Counted from the first letter of the stretch, positions 34,358 to 42,491 are shown. The stretch: 64,000 nucleotides of DNA from JASHSH01 sp036490215 (GCA_036490215.1 DASXEH010000017.1:1-64000); one strand, 5' to 3'. Program-made: numbers and translations. The notes: a model not told the origin generated them from the letters alone.

Positions 34358-34768
34358 CTAGCGCGCAATCGCGGCCATGCCGCCGGGCGCCGGTAGCGCC
34401 ATCTCGCTGCCTGACGTGGTGGTGTCTGCCGGCAGGCGCGTGAACACGCCCTGCACATAGGCCCCCGCGTCCACCTTGAGGCTGGCATGGGTGATGTCGC
34501 CCACCACGCGCGCGGTAGCCCCGAGTTCGACCGACTGTGCCTTCACCTGCCCGTTGACCGAGCCCAGGATGCGCACGATGTCCGCGCTGATCTTGCCGGT
34601 GACGACGCCGGTCTCGCCCACGGTCAGCATCTTGCAGACCATGTCACCTTCCAGGCGGCCATCGATATGAACTTCGCCGTCGCTGGTGATATCGCCGTTC
34701 AGGCGGCAATCAGCCGCAAGAATGGAAAGGCTGGACTGGCCAGTGCCTCTATTCGTTTTTGAGAACAT
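34358..34768 (-). CDS. Bactofilin (polymer-forming cytoskeletal protein)
   Basis: Protein of 136 residues with the DUF583/bactofilin beta-helix core, for example CRLNGDITSDGEVHIDGRLE, VTGKISADIVRILGSVNGQV and ARVVGDITHASLKVDAGAYV. Short disordered termini flank it. Bactofilins form nucleotide-independent filaments at the membrane and position peptidoglycan-modifying enzymes. It overlaps the M23 peptidase gene by 20 bases, the same partnership known for other bactofilins and LytM-type hydrolases. Confidence 0.93.
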   Translation of the reverse strand: MFSKTNRGTGQSSLSILAADCRLNGDITSDGEVHIDGRLEGDMVCKMLTVGETGVVTGKISADIVRILGSVNGQVKAQSVELGATARVVGDITHASLKVDAGAYVQGVFTRLPADTTTSGSEMALPAPGGMAAIAR

Positions 34769-36071
34769 CGCGCCCCGCCGTAATGAATTTCATAGGATCG
34801 GTAGGTTGATCGTTCACACGCACTTCGTAGTGGAGATGCGGACCGGTCGAACGCCCTGTGTTGCCCAACAGGCCGATCGGCCGCCCGCGGGTGACGTGGT
34901 CGCCCACCTTCACCAAGGTCCGTCCAAGATGGGCATACCGTGTCGAGAGCCCGCGGCCATGATCGATCTCGACCAAGATCCCGTATTTGTCGCGCCAGCC
35001 GGCCCAGGTGACCACGCCGTCGGCGGTGGCCATTACCGGGCTGTTGAGAGGCGCGCCGAGATCGACGCCTTCGTGGAAGGCGGTCTGCTCGTTGAACGGA
35101 TCGTCGCGGCTGCCGAAGGGACTGGTGATTTCGTATTCCTGAAGCGGCTCCGCCAGCGGCAAGCCGCGCATGGCGACGATCAGATTGTCGAGGCGATCTG
35201 CGTGGTTGTTGAATAGCGCGATCGGATCGAAGCCATCCGGCGTCTCCGGTGCACCGCTCGGCGTCTTCGGCATCGGCACGAAGGGGCCGCCGCTGCCATA
35301 CTGGCTGGGCGCGCCATCGGCAGCATGGGCCGGCGAACCGCCGAGCTGCGCCGCGTCGACGCCGACGCGTGACAGCGCCTTCTCCAGCACACCGACGCGC
35401 TTGGCGGTGATATCGGCCGATTCGCGCAGGAAGGCGCCATGAGTCTGGCGCAGACGTTCGAGCGCGGCGGAAAGCTGCGTCACGCGCAGCTTCACCGCCT
35501 CTTGTTCCGTCGACTGCAACGCGCCGACGATACGCGCCTGATCGTTGGGACCATTGACCGTGACCGGCACGCTGCTGGCGGCGGCGCTGGGCTGGGCGGC
35601 CGGCGCAGCGGCAGCCGGCGGCGTAGCACTGGGCTGCGTCATAGCAACGGTCGGCGGCACCACGGCGGATGCGCAATCAGGCGTCTTCTCAAGCGTCGCC
35701 TTATGCGGCACCAGCGCGCGGCGATCCTGCGGCGCTGTGCGCTCGGCCACCTTCAGCAGGCTGCTCTGGATGTCGCCGATCTCGCAGGTGATGTTCGCGA
35801 AGAGCGACTGGAATTCATCCAGCCGATCGAAGGCGGCGCGATAATTGGCCTTGATGCCATCAAGCTCGGCAACGCGACGGGTGATCTCGCTGCTGCGCTC
35901 AGCCACGTTCTGCTGCCCGTCGAGATAAACGGCGGTGGCCATCAATCCCCAGCCGGCATAGATCGCCAGCAGCGCGAAGACACATAGCTGGTGCCAGCGA
36001 CGCAGTGTGAAGCGGCGCACATGCGCGCCGTCATGAATAATGATCTGCCGTTCCCGAAAAAGCTTGCCCAA
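34749..36071 (-). CDS. Membrane-anchored M23 family (LytM-type) peptidase
   Basis: Cell-wall endopeptidase. A single transmembrane helix (LCVFALLAIYAGWGLMATAV) is followed by a coiled-coil region, a Pro/Ala-rich linker and a C-terminal M23 domain. The domain keeps the zinc ligands and catalytic positions in HEGVDLGAPLNSPV and GPHLHYEVRVND, so it should be active. An open frame reaches ATG 36188, but that extension is translated from a palindromic repeat (36130-36152) and does not look like protein. I therefore favour the TTG at 36071, just before LGKLFRERQIIIHDG, which is where relatives start; CTG 36083 is an alternative. The gene is upstream of, and overlaps, bactofilin. Confidence 0.85.
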   Translation of the reverse strand: MGKLFRERQIIIHDGAHVRRFTLRRWHQLCVFALLAIYAGWGLMATAVYLDGQQNVAERSSEITRRVAELDGIKANYRAAFDRLDEFQSLFANITCEIGDIQSSLLKVAERTAPQDRRALVPHKATLEKTPDCASAVVPPTVAMTQPSATPPAAAAPAAQPSAAASSVPVTVNGPNDQARIVGALQSTEQEAVKLRVTQLSAALERLRQTHGAFLRESADITAKRVGVLEKALSRVGVDAAQLGGSPAHAADGAPSQYGSGGPFVPMPKTPSGAPETPDGFDPIALFNNHADRLDNLIVAMRGLPLAEPLQEYEITSPFGSRDDPFNEQTAFHEGVDLGAPLNSPVMATADGVVTWAGWRDKYGILVEIDHGRGLSTRYAHLGRTLVKVGDHVTRGRPIGLLGNTGRSTGPHLHYEVRVNDQPTDPMKFITAGRDVLKNE

Positions 36072-36129
36072 CGCCCTCGACAGGCTGCTTCCCCCTCGGC
36101 CATCGATGGAACGCTGATTCGGCAACACC

Positions 36130-36152
36130 CTCTCCCCCAGGAGCAGGGAGAG
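36130..36152. repeat. Palindromic element CTCTCCC/GGGAGAG
   Basis: 7-bp arms enclose CCAGGAGCA. This is the common CTCTCCCC-type intergenic palindrome. It lies just upstream of the proposed M23 peptidase start and argues against the longer open frame. Confidence 0.5.
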
Positions 36153-36188
36153 ACACGGGGCGGGCTGCGAAGGCGGCCTGCGCATCAC

Positions 36189-36454
36189 TGACGCAACCGC
36201 CGCGGCGCGGCACTATGCCTTCGCTAGCCCGTAGTCGAAACCGGAAGGTCTCCCGCCCATTCCAGTCCGACTTTAGTCCCCGGCTCGTCTCCCCGGACGA
36301 AAACCCGTTTAAACAGGGTGGGTAGGTCCCAGGCGCCAACGTTAGCCCTTTCGGCCCGCCTTTGGGAGTCAAAATTTATGACCCGAAGATGAATGCGGCG
36401 ACCGGCCTAATTCATTGATATTATTATATAAATCAAGAATATACTTGACTCGAA
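36189..36454. other. Gap with several hairpins and an AT-rich promoter-like end
   Basis: No protein gene is seen in these 266 bases. Stems include TCCCAGGCG (36327-36335) with CGCCTttGGGA (36357-36367), TCGTC/GACGA (36285-36300), GACTTTAGTC (36269-36278) and CCCGTTTAAACAGGG (36304-36318). On the minus strand a perfect TATAAT lies at 36428-36423 in a strongly AT-rich block. Transcription from it would run through the hairpins towards the M23/bactofilin genes. The region could be a structured leader or a small RNA gene; I match it to no known family. Confidence 0.35.
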
Positions 36455-36841
36455 TTAAAAGCCTTGTTCGAGGTTTTGCTTGCCCGAGGCGAGGTCGCCC
36501 AGAAGCTGCTTTTTAGCCTCTTCGATGAGCATTTCCCGCTTGCCTTGGAGCTCCAATTCGGTCGTTGCGATCCCCTTGGCAGCCAGGTCGGTAGCGACCT
36601 TGCGCAGCATTTCCAGATGGTTGGGTCGCAGCAGGTCGGCGTCGATCACGGCCCGGGCATAGGTCTCGGCGGCGGTCCCTTCCAAACCCAGCCGTCCGGC
36701 TGCCCACAACCCGAAGAGGTGGGCGCAGCGTGCCTCGGCCTTGAAGGCGATTTCCTCCTCGCGACGGTACTGGGCTTCGAACGCCTTTTCGCGCTCGTCG
36801 AAGATATCGGGCTTGTAGCCGCCCCGGCTTGTATCGGCCAT
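36455..36841 (-). CDS. DUF1476 protein, F1Fo-ATPase zeta-type inhibitor
   Basis: Protein of 128 residues, DUF1476, the alphaproteobacterial zeta subunit that inhibits ATP hydrolysis by F1-ATPase. Diagnostic stretches are FDEREKAFEAQYRREEEIAF, KAEARCAHLFGLWAAGRLGL and LIEEAKKQLLGDLASGK. The family in Paracoccus is about 105 residues, so this one has somewhat longer ends. The start is set at 36841 because AGGAGG precedes it; an upstream ATG at 36853 lacks such a site. It is divergent from purC, an arrangement common in alphaproteobacteria. Confidence 0.88.
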   Translation of the reverse strand: MADTSRGGYKPDIFDEREKAFEAQYRREEEIAFKAEARCAHLFGLWAAGRLGLEGTAAETYARAVIDADLLRPNHLEMLRKVATDLAAKGIATTELELQGKREMLIEEAKKQLLGDLASGKQNLEQGF

Positions 36842-36943
36842 GTGCCTCCTCATGCTCCAGCCACTACCTTAAGCCACTGTAGGGCGCTCCTGTGTGCCCT
36901 GAAAGGCGATTGCGACTACACCTCAGCCGAGCGTCCCCCGTGG

Positions 36944-36972
36944 TTGTACGCACGGGAGGGGGCTGCTATATC
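36944..36972 (+). promoter_or_regulatory. Candidate purC promoter
   Basis: TTGTAC (36944-36949) and TATATC (36967-36972) are separated by 17 bases. The purC start lies 53 bases downstream. The spacing is ideal and the hexamers match 4/6 and 5/6, so this is one of the better promoter candidates here. Confidence 0.6.
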
Positions 36973-37025
36973 AGCCCTTCCGGGCCGTTCGCATTGGCGG
37001 TCATCCCTTTGCTGGAATCCGCACC

Positions 37026-37790
37026 ATGGCCAGACGCAAGCAAATCTATGAAGGCAAGGCCAAGGTCCTGTTCGAGGGCCCGGAGCCGGGCACGCTCGTC
37101 CAGTACTTCAAGGACGACGCCACTGCCTTCAACAATCAGAAGAAGGGCACGATCACCGGCAAAGGCGTGCTCAACAACCGCATCTCGGAATACCTGATGC
37201 TGCGCCTGGGCGAGATCGGCATCCCGACCCATTTCGTGCGCCGCCTCAACATGCGCGAGCAGCTGGTGCGCGAAGTCGAGATCATCCCGCTCGAGGTGGT
37301 GATCCGCAACGTGGCCGCCGGCTCGCTATCGAAGCGCTTCGGCATTCCTGAAGGCACCGCCCTGCCGCGCTCGGTGGTCGAATACTATTATAAGTCCGAC
37401 GAACTCGGCGATCCGATGGTCTCGGAAGAGCATATCACCGCCTTCGGTTGGGCCAATGTGCAGGATCTCGACGACATCATGTCACTGTCCTTGCGCATCA
37501 ACGATTTCCTGGCGGGTCTCTTCCTCGGCGTCGGCATCCGTCTGGTCGACTTCAAGTTGGAATTCGGCCGGCTGTGGAACAACGACGATATGCAGATCGT
37601 GCTGGCCGACGAGATCAGCCCCGACAATTGCCGCCTGTGGGACTCGAAGTCGGGCGAGAAGATGGACAAGGACCGCTTCCGCCGCGACATGGGCGGCGTC
37701 GAAGAAGCCTATCAGGAAGTGGCGCGTCGCCTCGGCATTCTTCCCGAGGGCGGTCCGCGCGACATGAAGGGCCCGGAGGCGATGCAGTGA
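37026..37790 (+). CDS. purC: Phosphoribosylaminoimidazole-succinocarboxamide synthase
   Basis: SAICAR synthetase, 254 residues. It condenses CAIR with aspartate using ATP in de novo purine synthesis. The N-terminus RRKQIYEGKAKVLFEGPE carries the ATP-binding start of the family. VVIRNVAAGSLSKRFGI and LADEISPDNCRLWD are conserved active-site segments. Length and start (ATG 37026) are standard. purS follows after 112 bases; purQ and purL are not in the window. Confidence 0.97.
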   Translation: MARRKQIYEGKAKVLFEGPEPGTLVQYFKDDATAFNNQKKGTITGKGVLNNRISEYLMLRLGEIGIPTHFVRRLNMREQLVREVEIIPLEVVIRNVAAGSLSKRFGIPEGTALPRSVVEYYYKSDELGDPMVSEEHITAFGWANVQDLDDIMSLSLRINDFLAGLFLGVGIRLVDFKLEFGRLWNNDDMQIVLADEISPDNCRLWDSKSGEKMDKDRFRRDMGGVEEAYQEVARRLGILPEGGPRDMKGPEAMQ

Positions 37791-37902
37791 CGGAGCGAGC
37801 CCTTGCGAGCGACAGCCAAGCAGGCTGGCCGTCGGCTTTGCCGACAAATTTGGTTTGCGCGCGATACGCGCGAGCCAGCGCCCGGCGTCTGAGGGAAAAA
37901 CT

Positions 37903-38145
37903 ATGAAAGCGATCGTTCGTATTACCCTGAAATCGGGCGTGCTCGATCCGCAGGGCAAGGCGATCGCTCATTCCTTGGCCTCGCTCGGCTTCCAGGGCGT
38001 CAACGACGTGCGCCAGGGCAAATACATCGAGCTCGATCTCGCCGAAACCGACAAGGCCAAGGCGCAGCAGGCCGTCGAGAAGATGTGCGGCCAGCTGCTC
38101 GCCAATCCGATCATCGAAACCTACAAGATCGAGCTGGAGGCTTAG
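37903..38145 (+). CDS. purS: Phosphoribosylformylglycinamidine synthase subunit PurS
   Basis: Small subunit of FGAM synthase, 80 residues, which bridges PurL and PurQ. It matches the family along its length (TLKSGVLDPQGKAI, LGFQGVNDVRQGKYIELDL, CGQLLANPIIETYKIELE). The start is set at ATG 37903, with GAGGGAAAAA before it; an upstream in-frame start at 37855 is unlikely. In many alphaproteobacteria purQ follows directly, but here it is replaced by an unrelated gene, so purQ must be elsewhere. Confidence 0.95.
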   Translation: MKAIVRITLKSGVLDPQGKAIAHSLASLGFQGVNDVRQGKYIELDLAETDKAKAQQAVEKMCGQLLANPIIETYKIELEA

Positions 38146-38154
38146 GCCTAACTC

Positions 38155-38577
38155 GTGCCGCAGCCGCCGCATGTCATGGTGCATAACCTGCCCCAGGCCC
38201 AAGCCGCGCTGCACGCCGCCGCTGACTGCGGCGTCTCCGTCATCCTCGAATCGCCACTCGATGCCGCGCTGAGCTGGGGCGCGCCCTATTTCCTCAAGCT
38301 GATCGCCGCTGCACGCGAAGCCGCACCCGCTGCGCAATGCGAAGCGATCCTCGATTGCGGTGATGCGCCGGGCCTCGCGCTCGATGCGCTTCAACGCGGC
38401 GTGAAGATCATCCGCCTCCGCGCCAAGAAAGACGTGATCGCGCGCGTGGCCGATATCGCCGGGCAACACGGCGCGCGGATCGAGACCCAAGCGCAGCCCA
38501 AGGACCTGCTCGACCTCGACGGCGCACGCGATCCCTACAAAGCGGCACTGAGCTATTTCGAAGGCCGCCGATCGTGA
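38155..38577 (+). CDS. Conserved hypothetical protein upstream of the sugar kinase
   Basis: Protein of 140 residues from GTG 38155. I know no named domain for it. It has an alternating beta/alpha look (VSVILESPLDAALSWGAPYF, AILDCGDAPGLALDALQRGV, KIIRLRAKKDVIARVADIA), suggesting a partial TIM-barrel-like or Rossmann-like fold. It overlaps the kinase gene by 4 bases (GTGA), so the two are translationally coupled and probably act together. It starts 9 bases after purS. Confidence 0.75.
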   Translation: MPQPPHVMVHNLPQAQAALHAAADCGVSVILESPLDAALSWGAPYFLKLIAAAREAAPAAQCEAILDCGDAPGLALDALQRGVKIIRLRAKKDVIARVADIAGQHGARIETQAQPKDLLDLDGARDPYKAALSYFEGRRS

Positions 38578-39539
38578 GCGATTTCTGGCGCGCCGTCGCC
38601 GCTGAAGACAAAAGCAAGATCGCGCTGATCGGCGAGTGCATGATCGAGATCGTGCGCAGCCCCGAAGGCACGACATCGTTCGGTTATGCCGGCGACACGC
38701 TCAACACCGCCGTCTATCTCGCGCGCTGCGGACTGCAACCCAGCTATGTCACGGCGCTGGGCATCGACCCCTTCAGCGATGGGATGCTCGACTTCTGGTG
38801 CGGCGAGCACATCGCCACCGATCTCGTCGTCCGCCGCGCCGACAAGCTGCCCGGCCTCTACATGGTCACCACCGATATGAAGGGCGAACGCAGCTTTCAC
38901 TATTGGCGCAATGACTCAGCGGCACGCACCTTGTTCGTGCTCCCCGAGGACGATGCACACCTCGCCAAGCTCGCCGCGTTTCCGCTGATCTACTGGTCGG
39001 GCATTTCGCTCGCGATCTTGGCGACTCAAGCACGACAAAAGCTACTCGATACGCTCGCCAAATTGCGCCACGCGGGCCACGGTGTGATCTTCGATTGCAA
39101 CTACCGTCCCCGCCTGTGGCCCACGATCGAAGCCACACGCGACGCCTATAGCGCAGCCTTCGCCCATGCCGATGTTGTGTTCACCAGCCTCGAAGACGAG
39201 ACACCGATCTTCGGCGGTGACATGGCCGCGCTAGTCGAACGGCACAAAAACGCGGGCGTGCGCGAGTCGGTAATCAAGACCAGCCCACCCGGTTGTCGCG
39301 TCGTGATCCATGGCAGCGATGCGCCTGTGACAACTGAAGCGCCGCCGGTCGCCCATGTGGTCGACACCACGGCCGCCGGCGATAGTTTTGCCGCCGCCTA
39401 TATCGCCGCGCGCCTGAAGGGCTATGATGCGCGCGATGCCGCCATGGCGGGGCATCGCCTGGCCGGCGCGGTGGTCGGCGTGCGTGGCGCGACCCTGCCA
39501 CGCGACCGTATGCCGGACCTGCATCCGACCCAGACCTAA
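38574..39539 (+). CDS. kdgK: PfkB-family sugar kinase, probable 2-dehydro-3-deoxygluconokinase
   Basis: Ribokinase-fold kinase of 321 residues. The N-terminal IALIGECMIEI and FGYAGDTLNTAVYLARCG are typical of KDG kinases, and the C-terminal PfkB signature DTTAAGDSFAAAYIAARL contains the catalytic Asp and anion hole. KdgK phosphorylates 2-keto-3-deoxygluconate to KDPG for the Entner-Doudoroff or uronate pathway. GTG start at 38574, coupled to the preceding gene; thiE follows with its ribosome binding site overlapping the kinase stop. The substrate is inferred from the family pattern. Confidence 0.85.
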   Translation: MSDFWRAVAAEDKSKIALIGECMIEIVRSPEGTTSFGYAGDTLNTAVYLARCGLQPSYVTALGIDPFSDGMLDFWCGEHIATDLVVRRADKLPGLYMVTTDMKGERSFHYWRNDSAARTLFVLPEDDAHLAKLAAFPLIYWSGISLAILATQARQKLLDTLAKLRHAGHGVIFDCNYRPRLWPTIEATRDAYSAAFAHADVVFTSLEDETPIFGGDMAALVERHKNAGVRESVIKTSPPGCRVVIHGSDAPVTTEAPPVAHVVDTTAAGDSFAAAYIAARLKGYDARDAAMAGHRLAGAVVGVRGATLPRDRMPDLHPTQT

Positions 39540-39543
39540 GGAG
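39538..39543 (+). promoter_or_regulatory. Ribosome binding site that decides the thiE start
   Basis: AAGGAG overlaps the kdgK stop (TAAGGAG). The thiE frame is open directly after it and contains no ATG, GTG or TTG until 39648, well inside the conserved N-terminus. The sequence points to initiation at ATC 39549 (5-base spacing) or ATT 39552 (8-base spacing). Confidence 0.6.
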
Positions 39544-39548
39544 TACCG

Positions 39549-40178
39549 ATCATTTCCGAGTGCCGCCTCTATCTGATCACGCCGCCACGGCTTGACGATC
39601 CACGCGCTTTCGTCGATCCGCTTTCCGCCGCGCTCGATGCTGGCGACGTGGCTGCCGTGCAGCTGCGCCTGAAGGACATCGACGACGCGGCGATCCTGCG
39701 CGCCGCGGATATGCTACGCCCGATCGTGCAGCAGCGTGGCGCGGCCTTCATCATGAACGATCGGCCCGAACTGGCGGTCAAAGCGGGCTGCGACGGCGTC
39801 CATGTCGGCCAGGACGACACGCCCTATCGCGAGGCCCGCGCGGCGCTGGGTGACGAGCGCACCGTCGGCGTCACCTGCCACGACTCGCGCCATCTTGCGA
39901 TGGAGGCGGCCGATGCCGGCGCCGACTACGTCGCCTTCGGCGCGTTCTTCCCGACCGCGACCAAGGACCCGAAAACGCATGCCGATATCGAGATCATCCG
40001 CTGGTGGCACGACCTGATGGTGGTGCCTTGCGTCGCCATCGGCGGCATCACAGTCGAGAATTGCGCGCCGCTGATCGAAGCCGGCGCCGATTTCCTGGCC
40101 GTCAGCGCCGGCGTCTGGAATCACGAAGGCGGCCCTGCCGTGGCCGTTCAGCGGTTTAATGAAGTGATGGGGGGATAG
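39549..40178 (+). CDS. thiE: Thiamine phosphate synthase with apparent non-AUG start
   Basis: TIM-barrel enzyme that joins HMP-pyrophosphate and thiazole phosphate to thiamine phosphate. From ATC 39549 the protein has 209 residues and begins I-ISECRLYLITPPRLDDP, which matches the N-terminus of alphaproteobacterial ThiE. Later motifs are VQLRLKD, RPELAVKAGCDGVHVGQDD, GVTCHDSRHLAMEAADAGAD, YVAFGAFFPTATK and the phosphate-binding VPCVAIGGITVENC. The first conventional start (GTG 39648) would delete the first beta strand. Either an ATC/ATT start is used, or a sequencing or mutational change removed an ATG. It is the last gene before a palindromic repeat. Confidence 0.88.
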   Translation: MISECRLYLITPPRLDDPRAFVDPLSAALDAGDVAAVQLRLKDIDDAAILRAADMLRPIVQQRGAAFIMNDRPELAVKAGCDGVHVGQDDTPYREARAALGDERTVGVTCHDSRHLAMEAADAGADYVAFGAFFPTATKDPKTHADIEIIRWWHDLMVVPCVAIGGITVENCAPLIEAGADFLAVSAGVWNHEGGPAVAVQRFNEVMGG

Positions 40179-40202
40179 CGAGCCCTTCTCCGCTCCCTAG
40201 AC

Positions 40203-40312
40203 CGTCACTCCCGCGAAAGCGGGAGTCCAGAGACACAAAGAAAGCGCTTCGCGCAGATGTCTCCTGGATGCCGGATCAGCGGTCGCTGACGCTCCCTTGT
40301 CCGGCATGACGG
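40203..40312. repeat. Composite palindromic repeat element downstream of thiE
   Basis: The perfect hairpin ACTCCCGC-GAAA-GCGGGAGT (40207-40226) and an outer pair ATGCCGGA (40268-40275) / TCCGGCAT (40300-40307) lie between inverted ends CGTCA and TGACG. It is the same class as 62087-62161 and is typical of dispersed REP-like elements. It sits between the converging thiE and epmA. Confidence 0.7.
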
Positions 40313-40318
40313 AGAGAA

Positions 40319-41350
40319 CTAACCAGCCGTCACCGGCGCCCAGAGCACGTCTTCAATCGTCGCCGCGCCCGTGGCCAGCATCACCAGCCGGTCGAAGCCG
40401 AGCGCGATCCCTGTCGCCGGCGGCATGATGGCCAGCGCCGCCAGGAAATCGTCGTCGATCGGCATTCGCGTCCCGTAGAGCTGTTCCTTGAGCGCCACAT
40501 CAACCTCAAAACGCCGGCGTTGTTCGGCGGCGTCGATCAGTTCGGTGCAGCCATTGGCCAGTTCGACACCGCAGACATACATCTCGAAGCGTTCGGCCAC
40601 GCGCAGATCCTGTTCGCTCGGCTTGGCATTGACCGCCAGCGCCAGCGGATAGTCGCAGAGGATCGTCGGCGCGCCGATGCCAAGATCGGGCTCGATCTTC
40701 TCCAGCATCGCGCGGTGGAACAGGTCTTCCCAGGTGTCACGCTCGCCGATATGCAGGCCGAGCTTGCCCAGTTCGGCGGCGAGCACATCGCGCTCATTGT
40801 TCGTCGCCAGAAGGTCGAAGCCGCAGTGACGCAAGAAGGCCTCGTTGACGGTGATCCGCTCCACCGAAGCGAAGGGATTGCACTCATGTGTGCCGTGGCG
40901 GAACACATGGGTGTCCACCGCCCAGGCTGCAGCGGCGAGCAGCGCGGTGCAGTCCACCATCAGTGTCTCGTAGGTATCCTCCGTGCGATACCATTCGAGC
41001 ATGGTGAATTCGGGATGATGGCGCGGCGAACGCTCGCCGTCGCGCCAGCAATGGGCAATTTGGAAAATGCGCCGCTCGCCCGCCGCCAACAACTTCTTCA
41101 TCGCGAATTCAGGGCTGGTGTGGAGATAGAGCCGCTGCCGCGCCTGCCCGAAGGGCTCGGTTAGATCGACGCCCAGCGCGCCGATATGCGGCTCCATGCC
41201 TGGTGAGATCTGGAGCGCCGGCGTCTCCACCTCGATGAAGTCGCGCGCCGCAAAGAACGTGCGCAACGCCGCGAGAATGCGCGCGCGCATCACCAGGGCG
41301 GGGCGGCGCTTGGCATGGCTGTCGGGCCGCCAGAAGGGAGTACCGGTCAT
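40319..41350 (-). CDS. epmA: EF-P lysine lysyltransferase EpmA (PoxA/GenX)
   Basis: Class II lysyl-tRNA synthetase paralogue of 343 residues without the anticodon-binding domain. It attaches (R)-beta-lysine to a lysine of elongation factor P. Motif 2 is FQIAHCWRDGERSPRHHPEF then TMLEWY, and motif 3 is GIALGFDRLVML; ELANGCTELIDAAEQRRRFE is typical of the GenX family. The gene is divergent from epmB and 3.7 kb from efp, so the modification pathway is clustered. Confidence 0.93.
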   Translation of the reverse strand: MTGTPFWRPDSHAKRRPALVMRARILAALRTFFAARDFIEVETPALQISPGMEPHIGALGVDLTEPFGQARQRLYLHTSPEFAMKKLLAAGERRIFQIAHCWRDGERSPRHHPEFTMLEWYRTEDTYETLMVDCTALLAAAAWAVDTHVFRHGTHECNPFASVERITVNEAFLRHCGFDLLATNNERDVLAAELGKLGLHIGERDTWEDLFHRAMLEKIEPDLGIGAPTILCDYPLALAVNAKPSEQDLRVAERFEMYVCGVELANGCTELIDAAEQRRRFEVDVALKEQLYGTRMPIDDDFLAALAIMPPATGIALGFDRLVMLATGAATIEDVLWAPVTAG

Positions 41351-41440
41351 GGATTCGTTCCGTGTTTCCGTGTAGACCGGATTTCAGCCCGGGCGGCCGC
41401 ATTCTGCAACGCGGCGGCCCATCAAGCCAGAGGCCAAGCC

Positions 41441-42490
41441 GTGAACGCTATTCCACCAGCCCCCCGCTCACGTAGCAATCGCGCGTTACACACCGGTACA
41501 GAACTCGCCGCCGCTGGCGCGATCGCGCCCGAACGAATCGCCGCGATCGACCAAGTGGCTGCGCGTTATGCCGTCTCAGTTACGCCGGCCCTGCTCGATG
41601 TGATGGACGCGGGCGACGCCACCGACCCGATCGCGCGCCAATTCATCCCCGACGAAGCCGAACTCGAAACCGCGCCCAACGAGCTGCACGACCCGATCGG
41701 CGATCTCAGCCATTCGCCGGTGAAGGGCATCGTGCACCGCTATCCCGATCGCGTGTTGCTGACGCCGCTGCTGACCTGCCCGGTCTATTGCCGCTATTGC
41801 TTCCGGCGCGAACGCGTCGGCCAGGAGAAAGCGCTGGGTGCGGTCGAGCTCGAGGCCGCGCTCGACTATATCCGCAGCCATGACGCGATCTGGGAAGTGA
41901 TCCTGACCGGCGGCGATCCGCTGATGTTGCCGCCCGCGCGCATCGCCGCCACCATCGCCGCGCTCAACGCGATCCCGCATGTGCGCACCATTCGCATCCA
42001 TAGCCGCGTACCGGTGGCCGACCCGGCACGCATCACGCCCGAGCTGATCGCGGCGCTGGACGGCGCGAAGCCGGTGTGGCTGGCCGTCCATGTCAATCAC
42101 GCGCGCGAACTCTCGGACACCGCGCGCGCCGCCTGCACACGCCTCGCCAAGGCCGGCGTGCCGCTCATTGGCCAGACGGTGCTGCTGAAAGGCGTCAACG
42201 ACGACCCGGCGACGATGGAGGCGCTGCTGCGCGCCATGGTCGAGACGCGCATCAAACCCTATTACCTGCATCACCTCGATCTCGCGCCCGGCACTGGACA
42301 TTTCCGCACCACGATCGACGCCGGCCAGGCGCTGATGAAATCTCTGCGCGGCCGCGTCTCGGGCCTCTGTCAGCCGGAATACGTGCTCGACATCCCCGGC
42401 GGCCACGGCAAGGCGCCGATCGGGCCGGTCTATCAAGATGGCGGGATGATCGAGGATTGGCAGGGCGGAAGGCACGACTACGCCGGGTAG
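41441..42490 (+). CDS. epmB: EF-P beta-lysylation protein EpmB (lysine 2,3-aminomutase family)
   Basis: Radical SAM, PLP-dependent aminomutase of 349 residues that makes (R)-beta-lysine for EpmA. The radical SAM cluster motif is CPVYCRYCFR (C-x3-C-x2-C near residue 113), and VILTGGDPLMLP and RIHSRVPVADPARI follow. YYLHHLDLAPGTGHFRTTI and the PLP-lysine region LDIPGGHGKAPIGP are present. I set the start at GTG 41441 (preceded by AGAGG) rather than 41315, because the extension overlaps the divergent epmA start. Clostridial enzymes are longer, so EpmB is the better reading. Confidence 0.92.
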   Translation: MNAIPPAPRSRSNRALHTGTELAAAGAIAPERIAAIDQVAARYAVSVTPALLDVMDAGDATDPIARQFIPDEAELETAPNELHDPIGDLSHSPVKGIVHRYPDRVLLTPLLTCPVYCRYCFRRERVGQEKALGAVELEAALDYIRSHDAIWEVILTGGDPLMLPPARIAATIAALNAIPHVRTIRIHSRVPVADPARITPELIAALDGAKPVWLAVHVNHARELSDTARAACTRLAKAGVPLIGQTVLLKGVNDDPATMEALLRAMVETRIKPYYLHHLDLAPGTGHFRTTIDAGQALMKSLRGRVSGLCQPEYVLDIPGGHGKAPIGPVYQDGGMIEDWQGGRHDYAG

Positions 42491-42491
42491 T

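Noticed and set aside
36189..36454. Structured gap considered as 6S RNA, tmRNA, RNase P RNA or SRP RNA
   Set aside because: None of the conserved core sequences of these RNAs that I know could be found; it is kept only as an unassigned structured region.
39540..39560. TPP riboswitch upstream of thiE
   Set aside because: The gene starts within 10 bases of the kdgK stop, leaving no room for an aptamer, and no THI-box sequence is visible.
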